Assembly: GCA_016717335.1 (NCBI GenBank)
Contig: JADKFS010000003.1
Span: 124,001-188,000 of the forward strand
DNA: 64,000 nt
Direction: 5' to 3'
Source of the DNA: Candidatus Ribeiella danica
Lineage (GTDB): Bacteria; Chloroflexota; Chloroflexia; Chloroflexales; Roseiflexaceae
How positions within the stretch are numbered: position 1 is the stretch's first letter; each line of letters begins with the position of its first letter. Made by a program: the position numbers and the translations under genes. The notes under the pieces are model-generated. The model ran no database searches. It was not told where the DNA came from and was given only the letters and a program-made list of their open reading frames with translations. Positions 36,801 to 43,777 of the stretch are shown here, one piece after another.

Positions 36801-39800
36801 TCGCGCTCGACGCCTACGCCCACCAGGACGTGCCCTTCGACACGCTGGTCGAGACCCTCCAGCCGCTGCGCGACCCCAGCTACCCCCCGCTCGTGCAGGT
36901 GCTGCTGGCCGTCCAGAACACGCCCAGCGACACCCTGGCCTTGCCGGGCCTCGAGCTCACGCCGCTGCCGCTCACCCAGACCACCGCCAAGTTCGACCTG
37001 ACCCTGTTCGTCGCCGAGCAGGCCGGCGCGCTGGTCGGCAGCGTCGAGTATGCCACCGACCTGTTCGCCCCGCCCACCATCGCGCGCCTGATCGGTCATT
37101 TCGAGGTGCTGCTGACAACCGCGCTCGCCCAGCCGGACCAGCCCCTACCCCGCGCTGCCGTTGCTCACGCCGGCCGAGCGCCACCAGCTGCTGCACGCCT
37201 GGAATGCCACGCAAGTCGCCCACCCGCCGCGCCAGCTGGTTACGACGCTGGTTGAGGCGCAGGCGGACGCCGGCGGCGCGCGCCTGGCAGTGGCCGATGG
37301 GCACACGGCGCTCAGCTACCAGGCGCTCGACCAGCGCGCCAACCAGCTTGCCCACGTGCTGCAACAGCGCGGCGTCGGGCCGGACGTGCCGGTGGTGCTG
37401 GCGCTGCCGCGCACCACCACGCAGGTGGTCGCGGCGCTGGCGGTGCTCAAGGCCGGTGGCGCCTACCTGCCGCTCGACCCCAGCTGGCCGGCCGAGCGGC
37501 TGGCGCAGATCGTGCGCGAGGCGCGCCCGGCGCTGGTGCTGACCGACACCACGCTGGCGCACGTGTGCGCCACCCAGGCCGCGCCGGTGCTGGTGCTGGA
37601 CGCGGTCTGGGACGAGCTGGTGGCGCCAGCGCCGTGCCACCGCCCGGCCGCGCCGGTGCTGCCCGAGCACCTGGCGTATGTGATCTACACCTCGGGCTCG
37701 ACCGGCCAGCCGAAGGGGATCGCAGTAACCCACGCCAGCCTGCACAACCTGATCCACTGGTATCAGCGAACGTATCAGCTGCGCGGGCACGACCGGGTCG
37801 CGCACGTGGTCGGCCAGGCGTTCGACGTGGCGGTCTCGGACCTGTGGACCACGCTGGCGAGCGGAGCCAGCCTGCACCTGCCGGACGAGGGGCAGCGGCG
37901 CGACCCGCAGCAGCTCGTGGCGTGGCTGGCGGCGCAGGCGATTACGGTCGCGTTCGTCGCGACGCCGCTGGCGGAGCTGGTGCTGCAGCGGGCGTCGCCG
38001 GATGGGCTGGTGTTGCGGGTGTTGCTGACCGGCGGGGACAAGCTGCGGCGCGGGCCGCAGGGCGCGCTCCCCTACCTCCTGGCGGACAACTACGGCCCGG
38101 CTGAGAACACCGTGATCTCGACCTGGACCGAGGTGGCGACGGGCGAGGCGGGGATTGGGCGACCGATCGACAATGTGCAGGTGTACGTGCTGGACGCGGG
38201 CGGGCAGCCGACGCCGATCGGGGTGCCGGGCGAGCTCTACCTGGGCGGGGCGAACCTGGCGCGGGGCTACCTGCACCGGGCAGAGCTGACGGCGGAGCGG
38301 TTCGTGCCGCACCCGTTCGGCGCGGCGGGGGAGCGGCTGTATCGAACGGGGGACGTGGTGCGGTATCGCGCGGATGGCGGGCTGGAGTTCCTGCGGCGCC
38401 AGGACCAGCAGGTCAAGATCCGCGGGTTTCGCGTGGAGCTGGGCGAGATCGAGGCGGTGGCGAACCAGGCGGCGGGGGTGCAGGCGTGCGTGGTGCTGGC
38501 GCGGGAGGAAGGCGGGCAGCAGCGGCAGCTGGTGGGGTATGTGGTGGGGCGGGGAGCAGGGGTTCACGGTGGCGGGGCTGCGGCGCCACCTGCAGCGCCA
38601 GCTGCCGGACTACATGGTGCCGGCGGCCTTCGTGGAGCTCGACGCGCTGCCACTCCTGCCCAATGGCAAGATCGACCGCCACGCCCTCCTCGCGCTTGAC
38701 ATTAGCAACAGCAGCGCGCCCGCCTCGCGCACAGCGCCTCGCGACATACTGGAGATGCAGCTTGTGCTCATTTGGGAAGAGGTGCTGCGCTGCCAGCCGA
38801 TTGGCGTCACCGACAACTTCTTCGATCTTGGCGGGCACTCCCTCACCGCCGTGTCGCTAACCAGGGCAATCAAGGAGCATTTCGACAAGGATCTACCAGT
38901 CGCCGCGCTGTTTCAAGCCCCGACGATCGAGCAACTGGCGGCTGTTTTGCGCGAAAGCTACGATTGGCCGCTGTCCCCGCTCATACCCATTCGAACCGCT
39001 GGCACGGGCGTCCCGATGTTCTGGATTCATCCGGTCGGCGGGCATGTGCTCTGCTATATGCCGCTCGTCCACCATCTTCCCGATGACCAGCCAGTCTATA
39101 CTCTGCAGTCGCCCGGCTTGTACGATGGTCAGCCATGCTACGACAGCATACCGGCCATGGCCCAGCGCTATATTCAGGAGATCCGCAAGGTCCAGCCAGA
39201 AGGACCGTACATGCTTGGCGGATGGTCGATGGGTGGCATCGTCGCCTTTGAGATGTCGCAGCAGCTGACCAAGCAGGGGCAGGAAGTGCGCCTGTTGACG
39301 CTCATAGACAGCTGGCGCCCAGATCGAACATCCTCGCTGGAGGATGAGACGGAGGATGCTCTGCTCGCCTCCTTCCTGACCGATATCGCTGCCATCTTTG
39401 AGAAGGACGTCTCGGAGTTTGGCGATCTTGCGAGCTTGCCGCCGCAGGCTCGGATGAGCGCCGCCGTGGAAGCGGCAAAACAGCTTCGCATCTTCCCTGA
39501 GGGCATTGATGCCGCATACATTCAGGCGCTGTTCAACGTGTTCAAGAACAACCGCTTCGCCATGAACCACTACGCACCTCAGCCGTATGCCGGCGATATA
39601 CTGCTCTTCCAGGCTAGCGATCAACCTGAACAGCATAGGGAGCCAGCCTTGGGCTGGGCATCGGTAAGCCAGGGGAAGCTCGAAAGCTGCATCGTTCCCG
39701 CAACCCACTATACCTTGCTCCGAGAACCTGCAGTCACAGCGCTTGGCGAGCGGCTTGCCCAATGCGTCATCGAGCTGGATTTGCGGAATGCAAAACAGTA

Positions 39801-39801
39801 A
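29002..39801 (+). CDS. Terminal NRPS, A-PCP-C-C-A-PCP-C-A-PCP-TE (one gene, broken in this assembly by homopolymer indels)
   Basis: As given, the frame breaks at seven G or C runs: 33307-33311, 33777-33780, 34878-34882, 35172-35175, 35192-35195, 37142-37145 and 38546-38554. All lie inside a 2.4-kb duplicated unit. At each site the other copy has the run length that keeps the frame open, so a continuous protein of about 3600 aa is the best reading. Order: A1 (29050-30800), PCP (Ser codon 30958-30960), C (HHSIFDHWS), a charged linker, a second C (HHIVFDAWS), A2, PCP, C (HHIVGDGWS), A3, PCP and a type I thioesterase (GGWSMGG, Ser codon 39226-39228) that should release or cyclise the product. A2 and A3 are near-identical, pocket D-V-S-F-L-G-N-V-I, close to Leu-type D-A-W-F-L-G-N-V-V. 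A1 reads D-A-S-T-A-A-G-V-A, faintly Tyr-like. ATG 29002 has GGAAAG upstream; GTG 28981 is an alternative. Confidence 0.85.
33121..35545 (+). repeat. 2.4-kb direct repeat, copy 1 (C-domain C-terminal part plus A domain)
   Basis: Almost identical to 36278-38700 (offset 3157 at the start, 3155 at the end). It starts at the Trp codon following the C-domain HHxxxDx motif and stops after A10 (HALLALD), just before the PCP. Differences seen by eye are a few substitutions and eight indel bases, all in G/C runs. Confidence 0.95.
33567..34949 (+). CDS. NRPS fragment 2 as sequenced: end of C domain and A-domain core
   Basis: The frame is genuine only between the indel at 33777-33780 and the one at 34878-34882. 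It covers the end of the C domain (LTQTTAKFDLTLFVAEQAG), then A-domain motifs LSYQALDQRANQLAH and TSGSTGQPKG, up to LLTGG. Bases 33312-33776 continue the C domain in another frame. Bases 34883-35171 continue the A domain in a third frame (YGPAENTV, GELYLGGANLARGYL). Not a separate gene. Confidence 0.65.
   Translation: MSIRSPCASRCTTRPASAPSWRASARSRSTPTPTRTCPSTRWSRPSSRCATPATPRSCRCCWPSRTRPATPLALPGLELTPLPLTQTTAKFDLTLFVAEQAGALVGSVEYATDLFAPPTIARLIGHFEVLLTTALAQPDQPYPALPLLTPAERHQLLHAWNATQVAHPPRQLVTTLVEAQADAGGARLAVADGHTALSYQALDQRANQLAHVLQQRGVGPDVPVVLALPRTTTQVVAALAVLKAGGAYLPLDPSWPAERLAQIVREARPALVLTDTTLAHVCATQAAPVLVLDAVWDELVAPAPCHRPAAPVLPEHLAYVIYTSGSTGQPKGIAVTHASLHNLIHWYQRTYQLRGHDRVAHVVGQAFDVAVSDLWTTLASGASLHLPDEGQRRDPQQLVAWLAAQAITVAFVATPLAELVLQRASPDGLVLRVLLTGGGQAAARAAGRAPLPPGGQLRPG
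35198..37255 (+). CDS. NRPS fragment 3 as sequenced: A-domain end, PCP, C domain
   Basis: Genuine from about 35196 to the extra C at 37142-37145. It starts at A8 (DQQVKIRGFRVELGEIE), then A10 (LPNGKIDRHALL), a PCP (FFEIGGHSLT) and a complete C domain (FAQERLWFFEQL; HHIVGDGWS). The second copy of the 2.4-kb repeat begins at 36278, directly after the HHxxxDG active-site motif. Part of the terminal NRPS rather than an independent gene. Confidence 0.7.
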   Translation: MVRYRADGGLEFLRRQDQQVKIRGFRVELGEIEAVANQAAGVQACVVLAREEGGQQRQLVGYVVGAGEQGFTVAGLRRHLQRQLPDYMVPAAFVELDALPLLPNGKIDRHALLALDEISFEMTSFAPPRTLTEELLSGIWREVLGLAQVGIHDNFFEIGGHSLTATQVISLVREIFQIELPLRELFEAPTVAALAARIDERYRAKSNLSLPPIAPTDRGEPAPLSFAQERLWFFEQLVPNTDTYHIPVALKLKGTLNVAALERSLLEVIRRHEALRTTFVLVNGQPKQVIGPIPIQVLSIIDLGTLPQGEQDAEVRQLISMEARRPFELARGPLLRVMLVRLSEEENVVLLVMHHIVGDGWSRTIFIREVASLYETYGRGQAPALAPLAIQYADFAHWQRAWLQGARLEQHLAYWRRQLAHAPLLDLPTDARRPPRQSFRGAVAPFLLPAPLASQLAALCQQAGATLFMGLLSAFAILLARYSGQTDLLIGAPIANRTHAALEPLIGFFVNTLALRIPLHDAPSFRTLLARVRQVALDAYAHQDVPFDTLVETLQPLRDPSYPPLVQVLLAVQNTPSDTLALPGLELTPLPLTQTTAKFDLTLFVAEQAGALVGSVEYATDLFAPPTIARLIGHFEVLLTTALAQPDQPLPRAAVAHAGRAPPAAARLECHASRPPAAPAGYDAG
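36278..38700 (+). repeat. 2.4-kb direct repeat, copy 2
   Basis: Second copy of the C(part)-A unit at 33121-35545. Its boundaries match protein domain boundaries, and the flanking C-domain N-lobes and PCPs are not repeated. This points to a recent duplication or gene conversion of a functional unit. Confidence 0.95.
37161..38699 (+). CDS. NRPS fragment 4 as sequenced: A-domain, second copy
   Basis: Genuine from just after 37145 to the two shortened G runs at 38546-38554. It holds an uninterrupted A domain from LSYQALDQRANQLAH to EEGGQQRQLVGYVVG and is the better copy for reading specificity (D-V-S-F-L-G-N-V-I). Comparison with the first copy shows at least five base substitutions between about 34440 and 34710, so the two copies are real and distinct. 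Confidence 0.7.
   Translation: MLTPAERHQLLHAWNATQVAHPPRQLVTTLVEAQADAGGARLAVADGHTALSYQALDQRANQLAHVLQQRGVGPDVPVVLALPRTTTQVVAALAVLKAGGAYLPLDPSWPAERLAQIVREARPALVLTDTTLAHVCATQAAPVLVLDAVWDELVAPAPCHRPAAPVLPEHLAYVIYTSGSTGQPKGIAVTHASLHNLIHWYQRTYQLRGHDRVAHVVGQAFDVAVSDLWTTLASGASLHLPDEGQRRDPQQLVAWLAAQAITVAFVATPLAELVLQRASPDGLVLRVLLTGGDKLRRGPQGALPYLLADNYGPAENTVISTWTEVATGEAGIGRPIDNVQVYVLDAGGQPTPIGVPGELYLGGANLARGYLHRAELTAERFVPHPFGAAGERLYRTGDVVRYRADGGLEFLRRQDQQVKIRGFRVELGEIEAVANQAAGVQACVVLAREEGGQQRQLVGYVVGRGAGVHGGGAAAPPAAPAAGLHGAGGLRGARRAATPAQWQDRPPRPPRA
38374..39801 (+). CDS. NRPS fragment 5 as sequenced: A10, PCP and thioesterase
   Basis: Genuine from about 38555. It contains A10 (LPNGKIDRH), a PCP (FFDLGGHSLT, about 38820) and a type I thioesterase (FWIHPVGGHVLCY, GGWSMGG, C-terminal ATHYTLLREP with the probable catalytic His). 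The thioesterase marks the end of the assembly line and releases the product by hydrolysis or macrocyclisation. Nothing in the sequence decides between these. Confidence 0.8.
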   Translation: MAGWSSCGARTSRSRSAGFAWSWARSRRWRTRRRGCRRAWCWRGRKAGSSGSWWGMWWGGEQGFTVAGLRRHLQRQLPDYMVPAAFVELDALPLLPNGKIDRHALLALDISNSSAPASRTAPRDILEMQLVLIWEEVLRCQPIGVTDNFFDLGGHSLTAVSLTRAIKEHFDKDLPVAALFQAPTIEQLAAVLRESYDWPLSPLIPIRTAGTGVPMFWIHPVGGHVLCYMPLVHHLPDDQPVYTLQSPGLYDGQPCYDSIPAMAQRYIQEIRKVQPEGPYMLGGWSMGGIVAFEMSQQLTKQGQEVRLLTLIDSWRPDRTSSLEDETEDALLASFLTDIAAIFEKDVSEFGDLASLPPQARMSAAVEAAKQLRIFPEGIDAAYIQALFNVFKNNRFAMNHYAPQPYAGDILLFQASDQPEQHREPALGWASVSQGKLESCIVPATHYTLLREPAVTALGERLAQCVIELDLRNAKQ

Positions 39802-39825
39802 TCGCGCCGGCAAAAGTCTTTCGGA

Positions 39826-39873
39826 CGGGCAGGGGCACGGGGATGACTTCCCTCTCCCCGCATCTCCCGCCCG
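39826..39873 (+). terminator. Imperfect GC-rich hairpin after the NRPS
   Basis: CGGGCAGGGGCACGGGGA pairs imperfectly with CTCCCCGCATCTCCCGCCCG across a short loop in the 114-base gap between the thioesterase and the extender-unit operon. No long T run follows, so it may be an attenuator or a repeat rather than a full terminator. Confidence 0.35.
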
Positions 39874-39915
39874 CGCCCGAGGAGTTCTGTGGTGCTTTCT
39901 AGAAGGAGCTAGACA

Positions 39916-40767
39916 GTGAATACGATGCGTATCGGCGTTGCTGGAGCCGGCGTCATGGGTGTCGGAGTGGCTCAGAGCCTGGCGCAAGCTGGACACCGGA
40001 TCGTTCTGGTTGACGTCGCAGAACATATTCTCGACCGTGCCCGCGCTGAGATCCGCAAAAGCCTGCGGATGTACAAGATGCTCAACAAAGACAGCTTGCC
40101 CGAAGGCGTTGAGGCGGCCTTGGCGCGGATCGCCTTCACGACCGACTATGCGCTCTTTCACGACGTCGACGTTGTGATCGAGAATGTCGTCGAAAAATGG
40201 GCCATCAAAAAACTGGTCTACGAGACAATCGACCCGATATGCCCGAGACACTGCGTATTTGCAGCAAATACCTCGGCTATCTCGATCACTCGCATCGCGA
40301 GCGCAACCAGCCGCCCGGATCGCGTCATTGGCATGCACTTTATGAATCCGGTCCCAATGAAGCCGATGGTTGAAGTCATACCGGGCTATCACACGACCGA
40401 GTCGACGATTCAAATGGCTAGGGAGTTGCTATCTACCATGGGCAAAGATTGCGTCATTGTCCACGATATGCCAGGATTTGTCTCCAACCGCGTGCTCATG
40501 CTGACGATTAACGAGGCCATCTTCCTTGTGCAAGATAACGTTGCTAGCGCGGCGGATATCGATACTATCTTCAAATCCTGCTTTGGCCACAAAATGGGCC
40601 CGCTCGAGACGGCGGATCTGATCGGGCTAGATACAATTCTCTACTCGATCGAGGTGCTGTACGAGAGCTACAATGACAGCAAGTATCGACCCTGCCCATT
40701 GCTGCGGCAGATGGTTGACGCCGGCCTGTATGGCCGCAAGAGCGGCAGAGGCTTCTACGTTTACTAG
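39916..40767 (+). CDS. 3-hydroxyacyl-CoA dehydrogenase-like (FkbK type), extender-unit synthesis
   Basis: 283 aa; GTG start with AAGGAG 8 bases upstream. N-terminal NAD motif GAGVMGVGVAQSLAQAG, then NTSAIS, GMHFMNPVP and PGFVSNRV, all classic for 3-hydroxybutyryl-CoA dehydrogenases. Followed by a free ACP, an acyl-CoA dehydrogenase and an FkbH-like HAD protein, it matches the (methoxy/hydroxy)malonyl-ACP pathway, in which this enzyme oxidises the hydroxyl of a glyceryl-ACP. Length and motifs are normal for the family. Assignment to this pathway rests on the four-gene neighbourhood. Confidence 0.92.
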   Translation: MNTMRIGVAGAGVMGVGVAQSLAQAGHRIVLVDVAEHILDRARAEIRKSLRMYKMLNKDSLPEGVEAALARIAFTTDYALFHDVDVVIENVVEKWAIKKLVYETIDPICPRHCVFAANTSAISITRIASATSRPDRVIGMHFMNPVPMKPMVEVIPGYHTTESTIQMARELLSTMGKDCVIVHDMPGFVSNRVLMLTINEAIFLVQDNVASAADIDTIFKSCFGHKMGPLETADLIGLDTILYSIEVLYESYNDSKYRPCPLLRQMVDAGLYGRKSGRGFYVY

Positions 40768-40863
40768 ATACCAGCCTCTCTCACGCTCTCACACTTCCGG
40801 CCGCTGCTAAGCCATAGATTTAGAACATCGCCTGTAACCGCACAGTTGAGAGGGATTAGCGCC

Positions 40864-41106
40864 ATGACATCCGAGACTATCAAGAGTACGCTTCGCAGTT
40901 TCATCTCTAGGCACATACAAAACCACCAACTGCAAGATGACGAGGACATTTTTGCTTTAGGCTTCGTTAACTCGCTTTTTGCGATGCAGCTCGTTTTGTT
41001 CATCGAAAATACGTTCAATATCGTAATTGAAGACCAAGATCTTAATATCGACAACTTCAGGACCATGAATGCGATGGATAATCTTGTCAGAGGAAAAGTG
41101 TTATGA
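40864..41106 (+). CDS. Free-standing acyl carrier protein (FkbJ type)
   Basis: 80 aa, ATG 40864 preceded by GAGAGGG. An ACP-like helical protein with the phosphopantetheine site in FVNSLFAMQLV (Ser near residue 39), preceded by the acidic DDEDIFALG. In the FK520-type pathway such an ACP carries the glyceryl unit that is oxidised to hydroxymalonate. Its stop overlaps the next gene (ATGA), so carrier and dehydrogenase are co-translated. The gene is clearly more AT-rich than the NRPS genes. Confidence 0.88.
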   Translation: MTSETIKSTLRSFISRHIQNHQLQDDEDIFALGFVNSLFAMQLVLFIENTFNIVIEDQDLNIDNFRTMNAMDNLVRGKVL

Positions 41107-42239
41107 AAATCGAGCTTACGGATCAGCAGCAGGTGATGCGCACGAGCTTCCGCGAATTTAGCGAACGTCACCTCAGACCGTATGCGAACCAGTTCGACCG
41201 CGAAGAGCGCATTCCTGGCGAGTTAGTGCGCTCACTTGCTGATTTGGGCTACTTGGGCCTGGTTGTTCCAAAGCGTGAGGGCGGCTCCGGGGATGATATG
41301 ATCACCTTTGGCCTGCTCAACGAAGAGCTAGGGCGAGGTTGTTCATCGGTGCGCAGTCTTATCACGGTACACAGCATGGTTGCCTATGTCATACATAAAT
41401 GGGGTAGCCAGCTGCACAAGAATACCTGGCTGCAAAACCTCATTGCTGGCGAGCGTATAGCTGCATTCGCCTTGAGCGAGCCGAACGTCGGCAGCGATGC
41501 GAAGAGCATCGAAACGACAGCTGAGTTGAACGGCGATCGCTACATCCTCAACGGCTGCAAAAAATGGATCACTTTTGGGCAAATCGCCGACCTCTTCCTC
41601 ATCTTTGCCCAGCACAGCGGCAAGGTCTCGGCCTTCTTAGTCGAGCGCAGCACGCCGGGCCTCTCTGTGCGACCTATTGCTGGCATGCTTGGCACCCGAG
41701 CCTCCATGCTGGCCGAGCTGCATCTCGAAAATTGTACTGTTGCGAAAAGCCATCTGATAGGCGGCGTAGGCTTCGGGCTGGCGGCCATCGCGGCTTCGGG
41801 TCTCGACATCGGGCGCTATAGTGTCGCCTGGGGCTCCGTCGGCATCGCGCAAGCCGCGCTCGAAGACTCACTCGCCTATACCCGCACGCGGAGGCAATTC
41901 GACGCCTATCTCAAAGATCACCAGCTGATCTGCGAGATGATCACCGATATGCAGGTTGGGACGCAGGCCGCGCGGCTGCTGTGCTTGCAGGCGGGCTACC
42001 TCAAAGATATTGGCAGCCCTGAGACAATCATGGCAACCCTGACCGCCAAATATTTCGCAGCGCGCGCCGCAATGAAGGCTGCGGCCGATGCCGTGCAGAT
42101 CCAAGGGGCAAATGGGTGCAGCGGCGACTCTAGCGTCCAGCGCTACTTCCGCGACGCGAAAGTAATGGAGATTATCGAAGGCAGCAATCAAATTCAGCAG
42201 CTCATCATCGCCAGACACGCGTACCAGCATAGCCCTTAA
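41103..42239 (+). CDS. Acyl-CoA dehydrogenase-like oxidase (FkbI type)
   Basis: 378 aa, ATG overlapping the ACP stop. Full acyl-CoA dehydrogenase fold: AFALSEPNVGSDAKSI (FAD and substrate contact), TRRQFDAYLKDHQLICEM, and near the C-terminus EIIEGSNQIQQ with the likely catalytic Glu. In the methoxymalonyl-ACP pathway the FkbI/ZmaE-type enzyme carries out one of the two oxidations of the ACP-bound three-carbon unit, and it acts on ACP rather than CoA thioesters. Context supports that role. A general fatty-acid function is unlikely, given the overlap with the ACP gene. Confidence 0.92.
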   Translation: MKIELTDQQQVMRTSFREFSERHLRPYANQFDREERIPGELVRSLADLGYLGLVVPKREGGSGDDMITFGLLNEELGRGCSSVRSLITVHSMVAYVIHKWGSQLHKNTWLQNLIAGERIAAFALSEPNVGSDAKSIETTAELNGDRYILNGCKKWITFGQIADLFLIFAQHSGKVSAFLVERSTPGLSVRPIAGMLGTRASMLAELHLENCTVAKSHLIGGVGFGLAAIAASGLDIGRYSVAWGSVGIAQAALEDSLAYTRTRRQFDAYLKDHQLICEMITDMQVGTQAARLLCLQAGYLKDIGSPETIMATLTAKYFAARAAMKAAADAVQIQGANGCSGDSSVQRYFRDAKVMEIIEGSNQIQQLIIARHAYQHSP

Positions 42240-42325
42240 GCAGGTCTCCACGCACTCTACCATCGGCATAGAGATGGAATCCATAGGCCAGGCACGGCCC
42301 ACGCCGAGAGATCCATACCCAGTCC

Positions 42326-42437
42326 TTAGGCATGGTTCAATGCTCGGGATTTCGACGTGACCCTGTACGGGCGCGATATATCGCGCCCCTACGCCTGTGG
42401 GGCAATGAACTGTCAAGCTCGATTGAACCATGCCTAA
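42326..42437. mobile_element. MITE/REP-like element with 16-bp terminal inverted repeats
   Basis: TTAGGCATGGTTCAAT (42326-42341) is perfectly inverted as ATTGAACCATGCCTAA (42422-42437). At its centre is a perfect 20-bp palindrome, GGGCGCGATATATCGCGCCC (42369-42388). The element is about 112 bp with no coding capacity and interrupts the extender-unit operon between the fkbI- and fkbH-like genes. No obvious target duplication is visible. Confidence 0.7.
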
Positions 42438-42505
42438 ATCGAGCAAAGAGCAGGAACACGTTTGTCTGTAACCTTTCCGAACCACAAGCAAGACAGGAGG
42501 GGTAT

Positions 42506-43573
42506 GTGACAGGTGAGGCTATCGGCAAATCGGCGGGCAACAAGATGATCAAGGGCGTTATCTGGGACCTCGATAACACCCTATGGGATGGCATTTTGTT
42601 GGAGGATCCCGACGTCGTCGTACGGCCAGAGGTTGTTGCAGTGATTCAAGAGCTCGATCGCCGCGGAATCCTTAACTCAATCGCTAGTCGCAATGACGCG
42701 GATAGCGCGATAGCCAAGCTGCGTGAGGCCAATTTAATCGACTATTTTCTCTATCCGCAGATCAACTGGAGCTCGAAGGCCGAGTCGATCGAACAGATCG
42801 CTCAAGCGCTTAACTTGGGCATCGATACGTTCGCCTTTGTTGACGACCAACCGTTTGAGCGGGACGAGGTTGCATTCAGGCTGCCAGAGGTGCTCTGCAT
42901 TGATGCCGCAGATATTCCTTCCATCCTGAGCATGCCGGCAATGATGCCGCGATTTGTCACGGAGGACTCCCGACTGCGTCGCCAGATGTACCAAAGCGAT
43001 CTTGCTCGCAAGCAGGCAGAAGAGCGCGCTGCTAGCTCGAATGAGGCGTTTCTCGCTACATTAAACATGGTTTTTTCGATTACGCTGGCTCAAGAGAGCG
43101 ATTTGCAGCGCGCTGAAGAGCTTACAGTCCGTACTAATCAGCTAAACACTACTGGATACACATACTCCTATGAGGAGCTACGCGAACTACGCCAATCACC
43201 ACACCATCAACTTCTGATTGCCTCACTCGACGATAAATACGGAACATACGGCAAGATCGGCCTGGCGCTTATCGAGTGCGAACCACACATATGGAGTATA
43301 AAGCTCCTGCTGATGTCCTGTCGGGTCATATCACGCGGTGTCGGCTCGATCATGCTGAACTACATCATACAGCAGGCCAAGGTCGCCGGTGTACGTTTGC
43401 GGGCTGAGTTCGTTTCCAATGGACGAAATAGAATGATGCATATCACGTACAAATTCAACGGTTTCAATGAGGTTAAGCGCGATGGCTCCGTCATACTATT
43501 CGAGCATGATCTTGCCTCGCTCCCGGCATTTCCACCCTATGTACGAGTCATCGGTCATCATGAGCCGCGCTGA
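42506..43573 (+). CDS. FkbH-like HAD-family enzyme (glyceryl-ACP forming)
   Basis: 355 aa from GTG 42506, chosen because AGGAGG (42495-42500) lies 5 bases upstream; ATG 42545 is possible. The N-terminal HAD motif WDLDNTLWDG is followed by SIASRND and FVDDQPFERDEV. The C-terminal half, with RTNQLNTTGYTYS and GTYGKIGLALIE, is the GNAT-like part typical of FkbH proteins. FkbH enzymes take 1,3-bisphosphoglycerate, dephosphorylate it and load the glyceryl unit on the free ACP, the first step to hydroxy- or methoxymalonyl-ACP. No FkbG-type O-methyltransferase gene is seen nearby. Extending the frame upstream to 42332 would run through the repeat element and is rejected. Confidence 0.92.
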   Translation: MTGEAIGKSAGNKMIKGVIWDLDNTLWDGILLEDPDVVVRPEVVAVIQELDRRGILNSIASRNDADSAIAKLREANLIDYFLYPQINWSSKAESIEQIAQALNLGIDTFAFVDDQPFERDEVAFRLPEVLCIDAADIPSILSMPAMMPRFVTEDSRLRRQMYQSDLARKQAEERAASSNEAFLATLNMVFSITLAQESDLQRAEELTVRTNQLNTTGYTYSYEELRELRQSPHHQLLIASLDDKYGTYGKIGLALIECEPHIWSIKLLLMSCRVISRGVGSIMLNYIIQQAKVAGVRLRAEFVSNGRNRMMHITYKFNGFNEVKRDGSVILFEHDLASLPAFPPYVRVIGHHEPR

Positions 43574-43777
43574 AATCTATTGACTACAGCGTGGGTAGGT
43601 TTTAGAAGGGCAAAGCCCCTCCAAGAAATCCCTTGTTTCGTTCACAGCGAGCGAGAAAGACGAATCTCGGGGCATGGCTTCGCCACCCTCGCACCCCTCC
43701 TTGACGTCTGATCGACTCGAATGCGCGCCGCGGCGGGCAGCCCTCGACGCGCTCGCTCTATCAGTAGGCCCTCTGCT
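43574..43777. other. Intergenic gap between convergent genes
   Basis: A 204-base gap between the fkbH-like gene and the convergent cupin-MetRS gene. It holds short GC-rich half-palindromes around GGGCAAAGCCCC (about 43610) and GGCATGGCTTCGCCACCC (about 43672), which could form bidirectional terminator hairpins. No ORF is credible here. Confidence 0.4.

Noticed and set aside
36245..38567. Long antisense ORFs opposite the NRPS repeats (for example 438 and 531 codons)
   Set aside because: They mirror high-GC codon bias on the coding strand, have low-complexity Arg/Gln/His composition and no domain motifs.
33307..38700. Terminal NRPS as a decayed pseudogene
   Set aside because: All frame breaks are single-base differences in G/C runs within a near-identical repeat, with no other damage.
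39802..39915. Riboswitch before the extender operon
   Set aside because: Only an imperfect hairpin is seen in 114 bases; no known aptamer pattern recognised.
42332..42505. Longer N-terminus for the FkbH-like protein
   Set aside because: It would translate the palindromic repeat element; the GTG at 42506 with AGGAGG fits FkbH length.
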